Below, piece by piece: positions 1 to 7,561 of a stretch of DNA of 64,000 nt. The position numbers were made by a program, and so were the translations under genes. Position 1 is the stretch's first letter. The number at the start of each line of letters is the position of its first letter. This stretch comes from Phycisphaerae bacterium. Lineage in GTDB: Bacteria > Planctomycetota > Phycisphaerae > UBA1845. The stretch covers positions 1-64,000 of the forward strand of contig JAJDDQ010000021.1 in assembly GCA_029260215.1 (NCBI GenBank). Direction: 5' to 3'. The notes under the pieces are model-generated. The model was not told the DNA's origin and did not search any database. It saw only the letters and a program-made list of their open reading frames with translations.

Positions 1-917
1 TGAGGCTTGGGCTTCATGGAATCCGTTCCGTTTTGCAAGGTTTCGACCGTCCATCCATAGCTTCCCTGCAAAGGATACCACCAATCGCCTCAATTTCAGA
101 CTGGAAAAATAGTGGATTCGTGGTTTTTCAGGGACGACTAAATCGCGATTTTTTCCGTTTTCTGTGTCAGAAATCCCGCCGAACCACGACATCCTCCTGA
201 CAACGAACGCAATGGGCGGCTGGCAAGCATCGAGCGACGCCATCACATGCCGATAATCGCGTCCGTCGTCACAACAATTTGGACCCCTACCGGGCCGGCG
301 GAGCCCGGATCGGCGTTTGCAGAGGAAAGGTTCTCGTTCGCGAGGATTGATCCGGCGATTGGCCGCTCGTGCGGCAATCGTAAAATTTAAGGTGATCGAA
401 CACCGCAAGCCACCACGCGCCGATTCGGAAACCGCCGGCCATTTTTTGCGCGCATTTCCAGCGCAATCACAGGCCACCGCTTTTCTCGGACTTCACGTTG
501 CCGAAACTCACCACGCCGTCACAGGTGTCCCGCGTTCGACCGCGCAACATCGCCCATAAAAACGCCCACAGCGCGCTGCCTCGCTTGATGCCTGCCTGCG
601 CACGGGCTTACGGAGCATCGTAAGTCTGCATCGTGCTGCCTTGACCGGTGGATGCGCGACAACCGCGCTCCGCAGGGAAAGACGCAAATGTGGACTCATC
701 GGTTTTTTCAATTTTTTCTGCGTAAGCTCAAAATCGCGTTTCTCGCGTTCATGTGCTACGCAGCGCTGTGCTGATCGCAGGGTGGCGGGAAGATTGCGTC
801 AGCGGGCATGTCGCACCGGTATCACCTGCCGCTTGCGCCCAACCGCGAGCCGCGGACTTCAGTCCGCGCGGATTCCGACCCGAAAAGATTTTGCCACGCA
901 AGGATTTCAGTCACGCG
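1..917. other. Intergenic stretch with no supported gene
   Basis: I see no credible gene here. The open frames on both strands are short, rich in Arg/Ser/Pro, lack ribosome binding sites and resemble no family I know. The only clear structure is the palindrome at 851-868. The region lies downstream of the minus-strand cyclophilin lipoprotein, so it may hold that gene's 3' end signals, but no hairpin followed by a T tract is visible next to the stop codon at 918. Confidence 0.6.
849..870. repeat. Short near-perfect palindrome
   Basis: CGCGGACT, two bases (TC), then AGTCCGCG form a perfect 8-bp stem at 851-868. It lies in intergenic DNA about 50 bases past the stop of the cyclophilin gene. It has no T run, so it is not an obvious terminator. 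It resembles the other short palindromes between genes in this window, but only one copy of this sequence was seen here. Confidence 0.5.
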
Positions 918-2543
918 CTATTTAGGCGCACCGATACCCAAAAGCGTGGTATCGCCCTCACGGTCATCATCCACACCGCCAGCGCTCAACTGCTCACGAC
1001 GAAAACTGAGAATCGTGATATCCTCAGCCGGCGCATCGAACAGGCTCGTTCCATCTTCCGTCACCTCAAGCGTGTCGGTCTCCGCGTTGAACATCGCCTC
1101 GACCAACTCAAACCCCTCAACAACTCTGCCGAACGCCGTGAACCCATTTTCGTCCAGGAACGAATTGTCCTTCATGTTGACGAATATCTGCGACGTGCCG
1201 CTGTTCACATTGCTGCCGAGCAGCGCAAGCCCCAGCGTGCCCTCCGTATTGCCGATGGACGTCTCGTTCTCGCTCACCACAGGATCGCGCAGGCCTTCGA
1301 TACGCGCGATTTCATCGCCGCTACGCTCAAACCCGCCGAACTGCGCCACGAACGGCTCATCATCTGTATCGAGCGCCAGGCGATGCCAAAACGTATTGAA
1401 ATAGAACGTGCTGTCGATGTAGTTCACAAGGTTGGCCACCGTTTTCGGCGTAGCCCGCGCATCAAACTCGAACACGATCGTACCGCTCACGCCTTCATTC
1501 TCCGACGTGACACGCATGACGAATCTCGGAAGAAGATCCGACAGAACAACAAGCTCAATCTCGTCCGAGGCTTCCTGAGCCGTCCCGTTCACCATGCCGG
1601 AGGCTGTCACACCCAAAGTAATCGTCAGCAGTGAGTTGCCCGTTACACCAGCCGTCTGCGCATTCTCGTTGTCCAGCACAACACCGCTGCCCTTAACAAC
1701 CACCCACTCATAATCCAGAGAGGCTGGATCAACATTCGGATTCGTGATGTTGGCCGTCAGCGTCTCGCGATCCCCTGCCAGCAGAAGGTCGGGGGCTTCG
1801 ATGTTCACCAGGAAAGCGTTACCCAGCTCGAAGATGATCCGCACCGTCGCACGGGCCTGCTGGATCATTTCGTTGTTGTTCACCAGAATTTGCAGGACAA
1901 CCTCGCCCGGCTCCGCAGCCGTCACCACAACAACACGCTCGTCCGCACCGTCGAGTTCCACCTCCGGACCGCTCATCTGCGTCCAGGAAAAGCTGAAATC
2001 ACCGGTCATGTTGGCGTTTGCGGTCAGCGTCAAAGGCTCAGCCGTGCTGGCCATCAAAGCCTCCTCCTCGTCCTCCGGCGCCTCCTCGATCGTCACGCGC
2101 AACGGCGTCGGGCCGACATCGATAGCCACAAAATCGCTGGCTGTCCGACCGGCTGAATCCGTCACCCGAATGCGGTACACATACATGCCGATTTCAAAAG
2201 GAGCCGTGTCGATCGCCGGTTCCGTGTTGTCCGCCAGATTCGGAATCGCACCGTCCAGCAATTCTTCGGGGTCATCAGGCACGACTTCCACATTCCACCG
2301 ATATATATAGGGCGGCGTCCCCCCGCTGGCTTCAGCCTCCAGCGTCAGCGTCTCCTCTTCCGTGGCGAACTGATCCGCCCCCGCGTCCACAACCAGCCGG
2401 TTTGCATCCACCGGCGGATTGAACGGATTCGCCGCCGGCGATGGATCGAACGGGCTGAAAGTCTCCTCGCATCCAACGATGAAGCCCACAGACCCAAAAA
2501 CCAAAACCGCCAAACCCAACCGCGTGAACTGCGTGCGATTCAT
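918..2543 (-). CDS. Secreted lipoprotein with PKD-like domains and a C-terminal cyclophilin-type peptidyl-prolyl isomerase
   Basis: 541 residues from ATG 2543. A longer frame starts at 2594, but the internal start puts a lipoprotein signal at the N terminus (MNRTQF, hydrophobic stretch, then VGC with the lipidated Cys at 25). Residues of about 45-340 look like two or three Ig/PKD-like beta domains (GGTPPYIYRW, SFSWTQMSGP). From about 350 to the end there is a cyclophilin domain: TVANLVNYIDSTFY, FWHRL, QFGGFER, GTLGLALL, SQIFVN and TAFGRVVEG match the conserved core, including the His-Arg pair and the Gln of the active site. The likely role is cis/trans isomerisation at Xaa-Pro bonds in exported proteins, tethered to a membrane outside the cytoplasm. 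It is a single gene facing away from purB. The enzyme fold is secure; activity and substrate are inferred. Confidence 0.85.
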   Translation of the reverse strand: MNRTQFTRLGLAVLVFGSVGFIVGCEETFSPFDPSPAANPFNPPVDANRLVVDAGADQFATEEETLTLEAEASGGTPPYIYRWNVEVVPDDPEELLDGAIPNLADNTEPAIDTAPFEIGMYVYRIRVTDSAGRTASDFVAIDVGPTPLRVTIEEAPEDEEEALMASTAEPLTLTANANMTGDFSFSWTQMSGPEVELDGADERVVVVTAAEPGEVVLQILVNNNEMIQQARATVRIIFELGNAFLVNIEAPDLLLAGDRETLTANITNPNVDPASLDYEWVVVKGSGVVLDNENAQTAGVTGNSLLTITLGVTASGMVNGTAQEASDEIELVVLSDLLPRFVMRVTSENEGVSGTIVFEFDARATPKTVANLVNYIDSTFYFNTFWHRLALDTDDEPFVAQFGGFERSGDEIARIEGLRDPVVSENETSIGNTEGTLGLALLGSNVNSGTSQIFVNMKDNSFLDENGFTAFGRVVEGFELVEAMFNAETDTLEVTEDGTSLFDAPAEDITILSFRREQLSAGGVDDDREGDTTLLGIGAPK

Positions 2544-2850
2544 GCTGAATATCCCAAATCCTGTTTGAAAACCGAAGCCAATCGCCCAAAACACAGAGCG
2601 CAGGTGCCGCTCGCTCTTTCAGGGCCGCGACCGTGAGGGAGCGGTTGAGCACGACAAACGCACATTACGCCCAGTCACACTCCCACCGCCGCAATCCGGA
2701 TTACGCATCGTCTCAAGCGTAACCCGGCCCCAACGCCTCCAAAGCATTCTAGCACGCCCCAACCGCCCGACAATCACTCCCCACTGGCCTACACGCCCGC
2801 GACCGCTAAGATCGATACCCTTGTATCGCCCGACGCAGGAACGGAGTCCC
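2544..2850. other. Divergent intergenic region between the cyclophilin lipoprotein and purB
   Basis: This 307-base gap separates two genes that point away from each other, so it should hold both promoters. I could not pick confident -35/-10 boxes. It contains one copy of the dispersed repeat family A (2602-2648). An AGGAACGGAG ribosome binding site sits just before the purB start at 2851. Confidence 0.5.
2602..2648 (+). repeat. Dispersed repeat family A, copy 1
   Basis: The segment GTGCCGC-TCGCTCTTTCAG-GGCCGCGACC-GTGAGGGAGC-GGTTG recurs with small changes at 9470-9541, where about 27 extra bases split the tail. Both copies are in the same orientation in intergenic DNA. Nothing suggests coding. 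It may be a small non-autonomous repeat or a conserved transcribed structure. Confidence 0.5.
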
Positions 2851-4281
2851 ATGAACCCGCACGAATTTTACACGTCGCCGCTCGTCGCCCGAAACGCCTC
2901 GCCATACATGAGCAGGCTCTTCGGAGCCGAGCACCGCATCCGCACCTGGCGACGGCTGTGGATCGCGCTCGCCTCCGCCCAGCGCAAAGCGGGACTAAAA
3001 ATCTCGGCCGCACAAATCCGCGCGCTCGAACGAACCATTGATGATATCGACTTCAAAGCCGCAGCACGCTACGAGAAAAAGCTCCGCCACGACGTGATGG
3101 CCCATCTGCACGCATTCGCCGACAAAGCCGAAATCGCCCGCCCCATCCTCCACCTCGGGGCCACCAGCGCCTTCATCGTCGACAACGCCGACCTCATCAT
3201 CATGCGATCCGCATTGGAAGCGGTTCGGGACTGGCTCATCAACGCCATCGACGCCCTCGCCACATTCGCCAAAAAGCATCGCGCGCTGCCCACGCTCGGC
3301 TTCACCCACTATCAACCGGCCCAACTGACCACGGTAGGCAAGCGGGCAGCCCTTTGGTGCTACGATTTTGTCCGCGACCTCGAAGAAATCGAATCCCGCC
3401 TCGAACGACTGCGCTTTCGCGGCGTCAAGGGGACCACCGGTACCCAAGCCAGCTTCCTCACGCTGTTCGAAGGCGATGCGAAAAAAGTCGACACCGTCGA
3501 ACGCGCCGTCGCCTCCGCCTTCGGATTCAGCGCCTGCGAACCCGTCACAGGCCAAACCTACTCGCGCAAGGTCGATGCCCAGGTCGCAGCCGCGTTGGCT
3601 GGCATCGCCGCGAGCACACACAAATTCGCCAACGACATCCGACTGCTGGCCAACCTGAAAGAAGTCGAGGAACCGTTTGAAACGGCACAGGTCGGCTCCA
3701 GTGCGATGGCCTACAAGCGCAACCCCATGCGCGCCGAGCGTGCCACGGGTCTGGCACGATTTGTCATGTCCATCGCAACTTCACCGCTGCACACCGCCGC
3801 CGAGCAATGGTTCGAACGCACGCTCGACGACTCCGCCAACAAACGACTCGCCATCCCCGAAGCCTTCCTCGCCACCGACGGAACGCTTCGACTCGTCGTC
3901 AACATCGCACGCGGACTCGTCGTCTACCCCAAAACAATCGCCGCCCGAGTTGAAGCTGAACTACCATTCATGGCCAGCGAAAACATCCTGATGGCTGGCG
4001 TGCAGGCAGGGGGCGACCGGCAAGCGTTACACGAGCGCATCCGCGAACACGCCCAAAAAGCGGCCGCAGTGGTCAAGCTCGAAGGCAAACCCAACGACCT
4101 GATCGAGCGATTGGCCGACGACGAAGCCTTCGCCAACGTAAACCTGCGCCGCGCGCTAAACCCGAGAGACTACACAGGCCTGGCCCCGGAGCAGGTCAAC
4201 ACGTTCCTGCGCGAATTCATCACGCCCATAAGACGCAAACACCGCAACAAACTTGGAATGGACGCCGAACTCAATGTCTAA
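2851..4281 (+). CDS. purB: Adenylosuccinate lyase
   Basis: 476 residues. It cleaves adenylosuccinate to AMP and fumarate, and SAICAR to AICAR and fumarate, in purine synthesis. ATG 2851 was chosen over a TTG ten codons upstream because AGGAACGGAG sits at the right distance and the resulting N terminus (MNPHEFYTSPLVARNAS) matches PurB proteins. The fumarase/aspartase superfamily signature GSSAMAYKRNPM is at residues 282-293, where Lys289 and Asn291 contact substrate. Upstream are GATSAFIVDNAD and GFTHYQPAQ, the latter carrying the conserved His. Length is normal for the family. Its last eight bases overlap the pyrE start, so purB, pyrE, the formyltransferase and the PIG-L gene are probably one transcript. 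The other two purine genes here, purH and apt, are separate. Confidence 0.95.
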   Translation: MNPHEFYTSPLVARNASPYMSRLFGAEHRIRTWRRLWIALASAQRKAGLKISAAQIRALERTIDDIDFKAAARYEKKLRHDVMAHLHAFADKAEIARPILHLGATSAFIVDNADLIIMRSALEAVRDWLINAIDALATFAKKHRALPTLGFTHYQPAQLTTVGKRAALWCYDFVRDLEEIESRLERLRFRGVKGTTGTQASFLTLFEGDAKKVDTVERAVASAFGFSACEPVTGQTYSRKVDAQVAAALAGIAASTHKFANDIRLLANLKEVEEPFETAQVGSSAMAYKRNPMRAERATGLARFVMSIATSPLHTAAEQWFERTLDDSANKRLAIPEAFLATDGTLRLVVNIARGLVVYPKTIAARVEAELPFMASENILMAGVQAGGDRQALHERIREHAQKAAAVVKLEGKPNDLIERLADDEAFANVNLRRALNPRDYTGLAPEQVNTFLREFITPIRRKHRNKLGMDAELNV

Positions 4282-4822
4282 GAACACAATCGAGAAACCC
4301 GACCGATCCGAACTGGCCCAAGCCATCAAACAGGCAGCCTACCTCGAAGGCGACTTCACGCTGCGCAGCGGGCGAAAAAGCAAATACTACCTCGACAAAT
4401 ACCGCTTCGAAACCAAGCCGGAAATCCTGCGCGCATTGGGCAAAATGTTCGCCGAGCACACAACCGACACAACCACACTCATCGCCGGTGCCGAACTTGG
4501 CGGCGTCGCATTGGCAGCGGCCACATCCCTGACCGCCAACCTGCCCTTCGTCATCGTCCGCAACGCCAAGAAAGGCTACGGCACGAGCAACCTCTTCGAA
4601 GGCGAAATCGCACCCGGCGATTCCGTACTCCTTGTCGAGGACATCGCCACCACCGGCGGACAGGTGCTCGAAGCCGCCAAAGCCATCACCGAACACGACG
4701 CCAAAGTCGAACGCATCGTAGCCGTCATCGATCGCCTCGAAGGCGCTCGCGAAAACATCGAGTCCGCCGGGTTCACCTTCGCGTCGCTCTTCACCATCCG
4801 CGACCTCGGCGTAAACGCATGA
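4274..4822 (+). CDS. pyrE: Orotate phosphoribosyltransferase
   Basis: 182 residues. It joins orotate and PRPP to make orotidine 5'-phosphate in pyrimidine synthesis. The PRPP-binding loop VLLVEDIATTGGQ is at residues 118-130, and the orotate side is marked by FTLRSGRKSKYYLDKY near the N terminus, a typical PyrE motif with the conserved Lys-Tyr. The ATG at 4274 overlaps the purB stop; an upstream in-frame ATG at 4253 would overlap purB further and is less likely. Its own stop overlaps the next start (ATGA at 4819), so translation is probably coupled along the run. A different PRPP enzyme (apt-like) was considered, but the N-terminal orotate motif favours PyrE. Confidence 0.93.
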   Translation: MSKNTIEKPDRSELAQAIKQAAYLEGDFTLRSGRKSKYYLDKYRFETKPEILRALGKMFAEHTTDTTTLIAGAELGGVALAAATSLTANLPFVIVRNAKKGYGTSNLFEGEIAPGDSVLLVEDIATTGGQVLEAAKAITEHDAKVERIVAVIDRLEGARENIESAGFTFASLFTIRDLGVNA

Positions 4823-5775
4823 TTTCAAGCCATCGCCCTACCAGCATCGCCCTGATCGGCAGTGTCAGCTCCAGTTGGCACGCGCTCGACGCTTTGATCC
4901 GCAGCCGCGTCAACGTAACCTGCGTCCTCGGCGTCAACGAATCCGAAGCCAATCGCATCAGCGATTTCCGCTCACTGCGAACGCTCGCCACCGACGCAGG
5001 CATCCCCTTTCAACCGTTCGTGAAAATATCCGACAGCCCCGTCGAACCATTCCTGCGCTCCCACACCCCCGACATGCTCTGGGTCATAGGCCTGTCGCAG
5101 CTCGTCCCCGACCGGCTCATCAGCATCGCACCGATGGGCGGCGTCGGCTTCCACCCGACCATGCTCCCCGAAGGCAGAGGCCGAGCACCCGTCGCGTGGA
5201 CCATCCTCAAGAACGCCCGAGCAGCCGCCAACCTCTTCTTCCTCACCGACCAACCCGACGCCGGCGACATCATCGTCCAACGCGAAGTGCCCGTCCTGCC
5301 CGATGACTACTCCGAAGACCTGATCCAACGCACCAACGAAGTCCTCGCCACCGCCATCCATGAGTTGGCCCCAAACCTGAACGCGGGCGTCGTCCCCCGA
5401 ACACCGCAGAATCACTCAAAAGCCACCTTCTACCCCAAACGTACGCCAGCCAACGGTGTGATCGACTGGTCCCGACCCGCCGGCGAAATCTACCGCCTCA
5501 TCCGCGCCGCAGGCAGACCCTACCCCGGCGCGTTCTCCCACTCAGGCGGGAAAAAACTGACCATCTGGCGGGCCCGACCGGATTCCACCCACGCAATCGC
5601 GAATTCAATTCCGGGAACCGTGCTGGAAATCGACGATAACAAAAACGTGCTCATCGCCGCGGGCGACGACGCCATCCGGCTGACCGAATTCGAAATCGAA
5701 GGCTATACCGATCCGCTCGACGCATTGAAAATCGGCGAGACGCTCGAATCGCCCGCAAAGGAACCCAACGGATAA
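4819..5775 (+). CDS. Formyltransferase-family protein (Fmt/ArnA-like)
   Basis: 318 residues with the two-part layout of methionyl-tRNA formyltransferase: an N-terminal Rossmann-like formyl transfer domain (about 8-190) and a C-terminal barrel (about 210-310, FYPKRTPANGVIDW, then YPGAF). The folate-site segment reads GFHPTMLPEGRGRAP at 110-124. Its His112 is kept, but the Asn found two residues earlier in Fmt and ArnA is a Gly. The later Asp is present in DAGDIIV. The RGRAP wording is closer to sugar or metabolite N-formyltransferases such as ArnA than to typical Fmt (RWRGAAP). It overlaps pyrE by four bases (ATGA) and is followed six bases later by a PIG-L deacetylase. It could formylate an amino sugar freed by that deacetylase, or it could still be the genome's Fmt. 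Family certain, substrate not. Confidence 0.8.
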   Translation: MISSHRPTSIALIGSVSSSWHALDALIRSRVNVTCVLGVNESEANRISDFRSLRTLATDAGIPFQPFVKISDSPVEPFLRSHTPDMLWVIGLSQLVPDRLISIAPMGGVGFHPTMLPEGRGRAPVAWTILKNARAAANLFFLTDQPDAGDIIVQREVPVLPDDYSEDLIQRTNEVLATAIHELAPNLNAGVVPRTPQNHSKATFYPKRTPANGVIDWSRPAGEIYRLIRAAGRPYPGAFSHSGGKKLTIWRARPDSTHAIANSIPGTVLEIDDNKNVLIAAGDDAIRLTEFEIEGYTDPLDALKIGETLESPAKEPNG

Positions 5776-5781
5776 CTACCC

Positions 5782-6477
5782 ATGCGCGTTTTGGTAATCG
5801 CTCCCCATCCCGATGACGAAATCCTGGGCCTTGGCGGGACCATCAACCGCCTCATCAACCACGGACACAATGTCACCGTCGCCATCGCGACAAAAGGTTG
5901 GCCGCCCCTCTTCCCCGACGAGCAGGTGGCCCGAGTCCGCACAGAGGCGATCGCCGCCAACAAGACAATAGGCCTGACCGACCTGCGTTTCCTCGACCTG
6001 CCGGTAACGAAACTTCACGCGATACCCGAACACGAACTGAACGCCGCCTTCAGCCAATTGGTCGAAGACGTGAAACCCGAAACCGTCTTCCTCCCCTTCC
6101 CCAGCGACCGACACGAGGACCATCGCCAGGTCTTCGACGCTGCCCTCGTCGCGCTGCGCCCCGTCGGAACGGGAAGCCGCGTCCGACGCATCCTCTGCTA
6201 CGAAACCGTGTCGGAAACCCACTGGTCCGCCGCCGGTTTGGAAAAAGCCTTCGACCCCCACCTTTTCGTGGACATCGGCGACAACCTCGACGCGAAACTC
6301 TCCGCCATGAGCCGCTACGCCTCCCAAGTCAGGCCCGCCCCCGACGCCCGATCGCTGGTAGCGGTCCGATCGTTGGCAGTCTGGCGAGGCAGCGTGGTCG
6401 GTTTCGCCGCCGCGGAGGCCTTCGTCGTCGTCCGCGAAACCTGGCCCGCCGGCTCCGACCCGCTCAGCCGCGATTGA
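5782..6477 (+). CDS. PIG-L/LmbE-type zinc deacetylase
   Basis: 231 residues. The family removes N-acetyl groups from GlcNAc-containing or related small molecules. The metal site is complete: APHPDDE at residues 7-13 (His9, Asp12) and DRHEDHR at 109-115 (His114). The length fits the family. The start at 5782 directly follows the formyltransferase stop with a short gap. The pairing suggests a two-step exchange in which this enzyme frees an amine and the neighbour formylates it. The true substrate cannot be told from the sequence; bacillithiol-type, mycothiol-type and glycan deacetylases all share these motifs. Confidence 0.88.
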   Translation: MRVLVIAPHPDDEILGLGGTINRLINHGHNVTVAIATKGWPPLFPDEQVARVRTEAIAANKTIGLTDLRFLDLPVTKLHAIPEHELNAAFSQLVEDVKPETVFLPFPSDRHEDHRQVFDAALVALRPVGTGSRVRRILCYETVSETHWSAAGLEKAFDPHLFVDIGDNLDAKLSAMSRYASQVRPAPDARSLVAVRSLAVWRGSVVGFAAAEAFVVVRETWPAGSDPLSRD

Positions 6478-6551
6478 ATCCGGCGCTCGACTCGCCCCAC
6501 GGTGGGTGTTATCCTATGGGTGTAACTATGGTTGGTTTAAGGAGTTTGCCG

Positions 6552-6899
6552 ATGCCGGTGGATCATATCACCGTCACCAAAAACGACGGCGTGAGCTTGG
6601 TCGAGTTCAACGATCGCAAGATTCTCGACGAATTGTCCATCCGAGAGTTGGGCGAGCAGCTTCGCGAGGTCGCGGATGGGCCTAACGTTCGCGTACTGCT
6701 GAATTTTCAAAACGTCGAGCATTTGTCCTCAGCCGCGCTGGGCATGCTCATTACACTCGACAAGCTGATAAAGGAGCAAAAAGGAAAGCTCAAGCTCAGC
6801 AACATCAACCAGCAGATCCTTGAAGTTTTCAAGATCACGCGGTTGAACAAGCTGTTCGAGATTCACGACTCCGCTGCCCAAGCATTGAAGTCGTTCTAG
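6552..6899 (+). CDS. STAS-domain anti-sigma factor antagonist (SpoIIAA/RsbV-like)
   Basis: 115 residues, a single STAS domain. It is the switch partner that binds an RsbW-type kinase when unphosphorylated and releases that kinase's target. The conserved phosphoserine region is NVEHLSSAALGML, with Ser59/Ser60 as the candidate site. ATG 6552 was chosen because TAAGGAG lies six bases upstream; in-frame codons further 5' overlap the PIG-L gene and have no such site. The next gene, 58 bases on, is the matching RsbW-like kinase. The phosphatase that would reset the Ser is not adjacent, but a PP2C/SpoIIE-type phosphatase lies at 38944-40566. Confidence 0.9.
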   Translation: MPVDHITVTKNDGVSLVEFNDRKILDELSIRELGEQLREVADGPNVRVLLNFQNVEHLSSAALGMLITLDKLIKEQKGKLKLSNINQQILEVFKITRLNKLFEIHDSAAQALKSF

Positions 6900-6957
6900 A
6901 ATCCTTCCCAGGGGAAACGAGAACCGTTTATTTCGCGCGCCGACCGGCGTCACGATC

Positions 6958-7410
6958 ATGGCCAAACCCGACCCCAAAGTCGAAAGCACCTACCGAGAGA
7001 TTCGGATCAAGAGCACCCTCCAGGATGCCAAAAAGCCCGAAATACAGATTCTGGCCGACGTACGCGATTGCGGCTACGACGAAGAGGCGATCTTCGCCAT
7101 CAAGCTCGCACTCGAAGAGGCCATGACCAACGCCGTCAAGCACGGCAACTGCAACAACCCCGACAAGAACATCACCGTACGCTTCGCGGTGGACAATTAT
7201 ATGGTCGCCATCTGCGTGCGCGACGAGGGCTGCGGATTCACACCTGAAGAAATCCCCGATTGCACCGACGAGGATCGCATCTCCCTGCCCAACGGCCGCG
7301 GCATCATGCTCATCCGCGCCTACATGGACGACGTCGAGTACCGCAGCGACGGCCGCGAAATCTTCATGACCAAACGCAACAAAAAGAAACGCCCCCACGA
7401 ACCAAGCTGA
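6958..7410 (+). CDS. RsbW/SpoIIAB-like serine kinase (anti-sigma factor type)
   Basis: 150 residues, one GHKL ATPase domain (HATPase_c_2). N box: LALEEAMTNAVKHG at 50-63. G1 box: DEGCGF at 89-94. G2 box: GRGIMLI at 113-119. These proteins phosphorylate a STAS partner and often hold a sigma factor inactive. The STAS gene lies immediately upstream, so the pair almost certainly works together. No sigma factor gene is next to it, so the output target may be elsewhere or may not be a sigma factor. The C-terminal tail is very basic (KRNKKKRPHEPS). It ends converging on purH, with about 150 bases between. Confidence 0.9.
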   Translation: MAKPDPKVESTYREIRIKSTLQDAKKPEIQILADVRDCGYDEEAIFAIKLALEEAMTNAVKHGNCNNPDKNITVRFAVDNYMVAICVRDEGCGFTPEEIPDCTDEDRISLPNGRGIMLIRAYMDDVEYRSDGREIFMTKRNKKKRPHEPS

Positions 7411-7458
7411 ACACGCGCTCTCCCGCACAGCAACGCACACGATTCGCCCCACTTAGCC

Positions 7459-7476
7459 GTGTCGCGTGCGACACGA
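7459..7476. terminator. Small hairpin between convergent genes, possible terminator
   Basis: CGTGTCG, four bases, then CGACACG form a 7-bp perfect stem between the RsbW-like gene (+) and purH (-), whose 3' ends face each other. No T tract follows on either strand, so intrinsic termination is doubtful. Confidence 0.25.
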
Positions 7477-7561
7477 TCCCCCCAATCAGCAATACGCACA
7501 AAATGGTCTGCGCCCGGTCGCCCGGAGCATCACCACCCGAAACCCACGACAACCCGTTCCA

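Noticed and set aside
753-1634. Plus-strand frame of 293 codons
   Set aside because: It runs antisense to the cyclophilin lipoprotein and has no family resemblance; the minus frame has clear domains.
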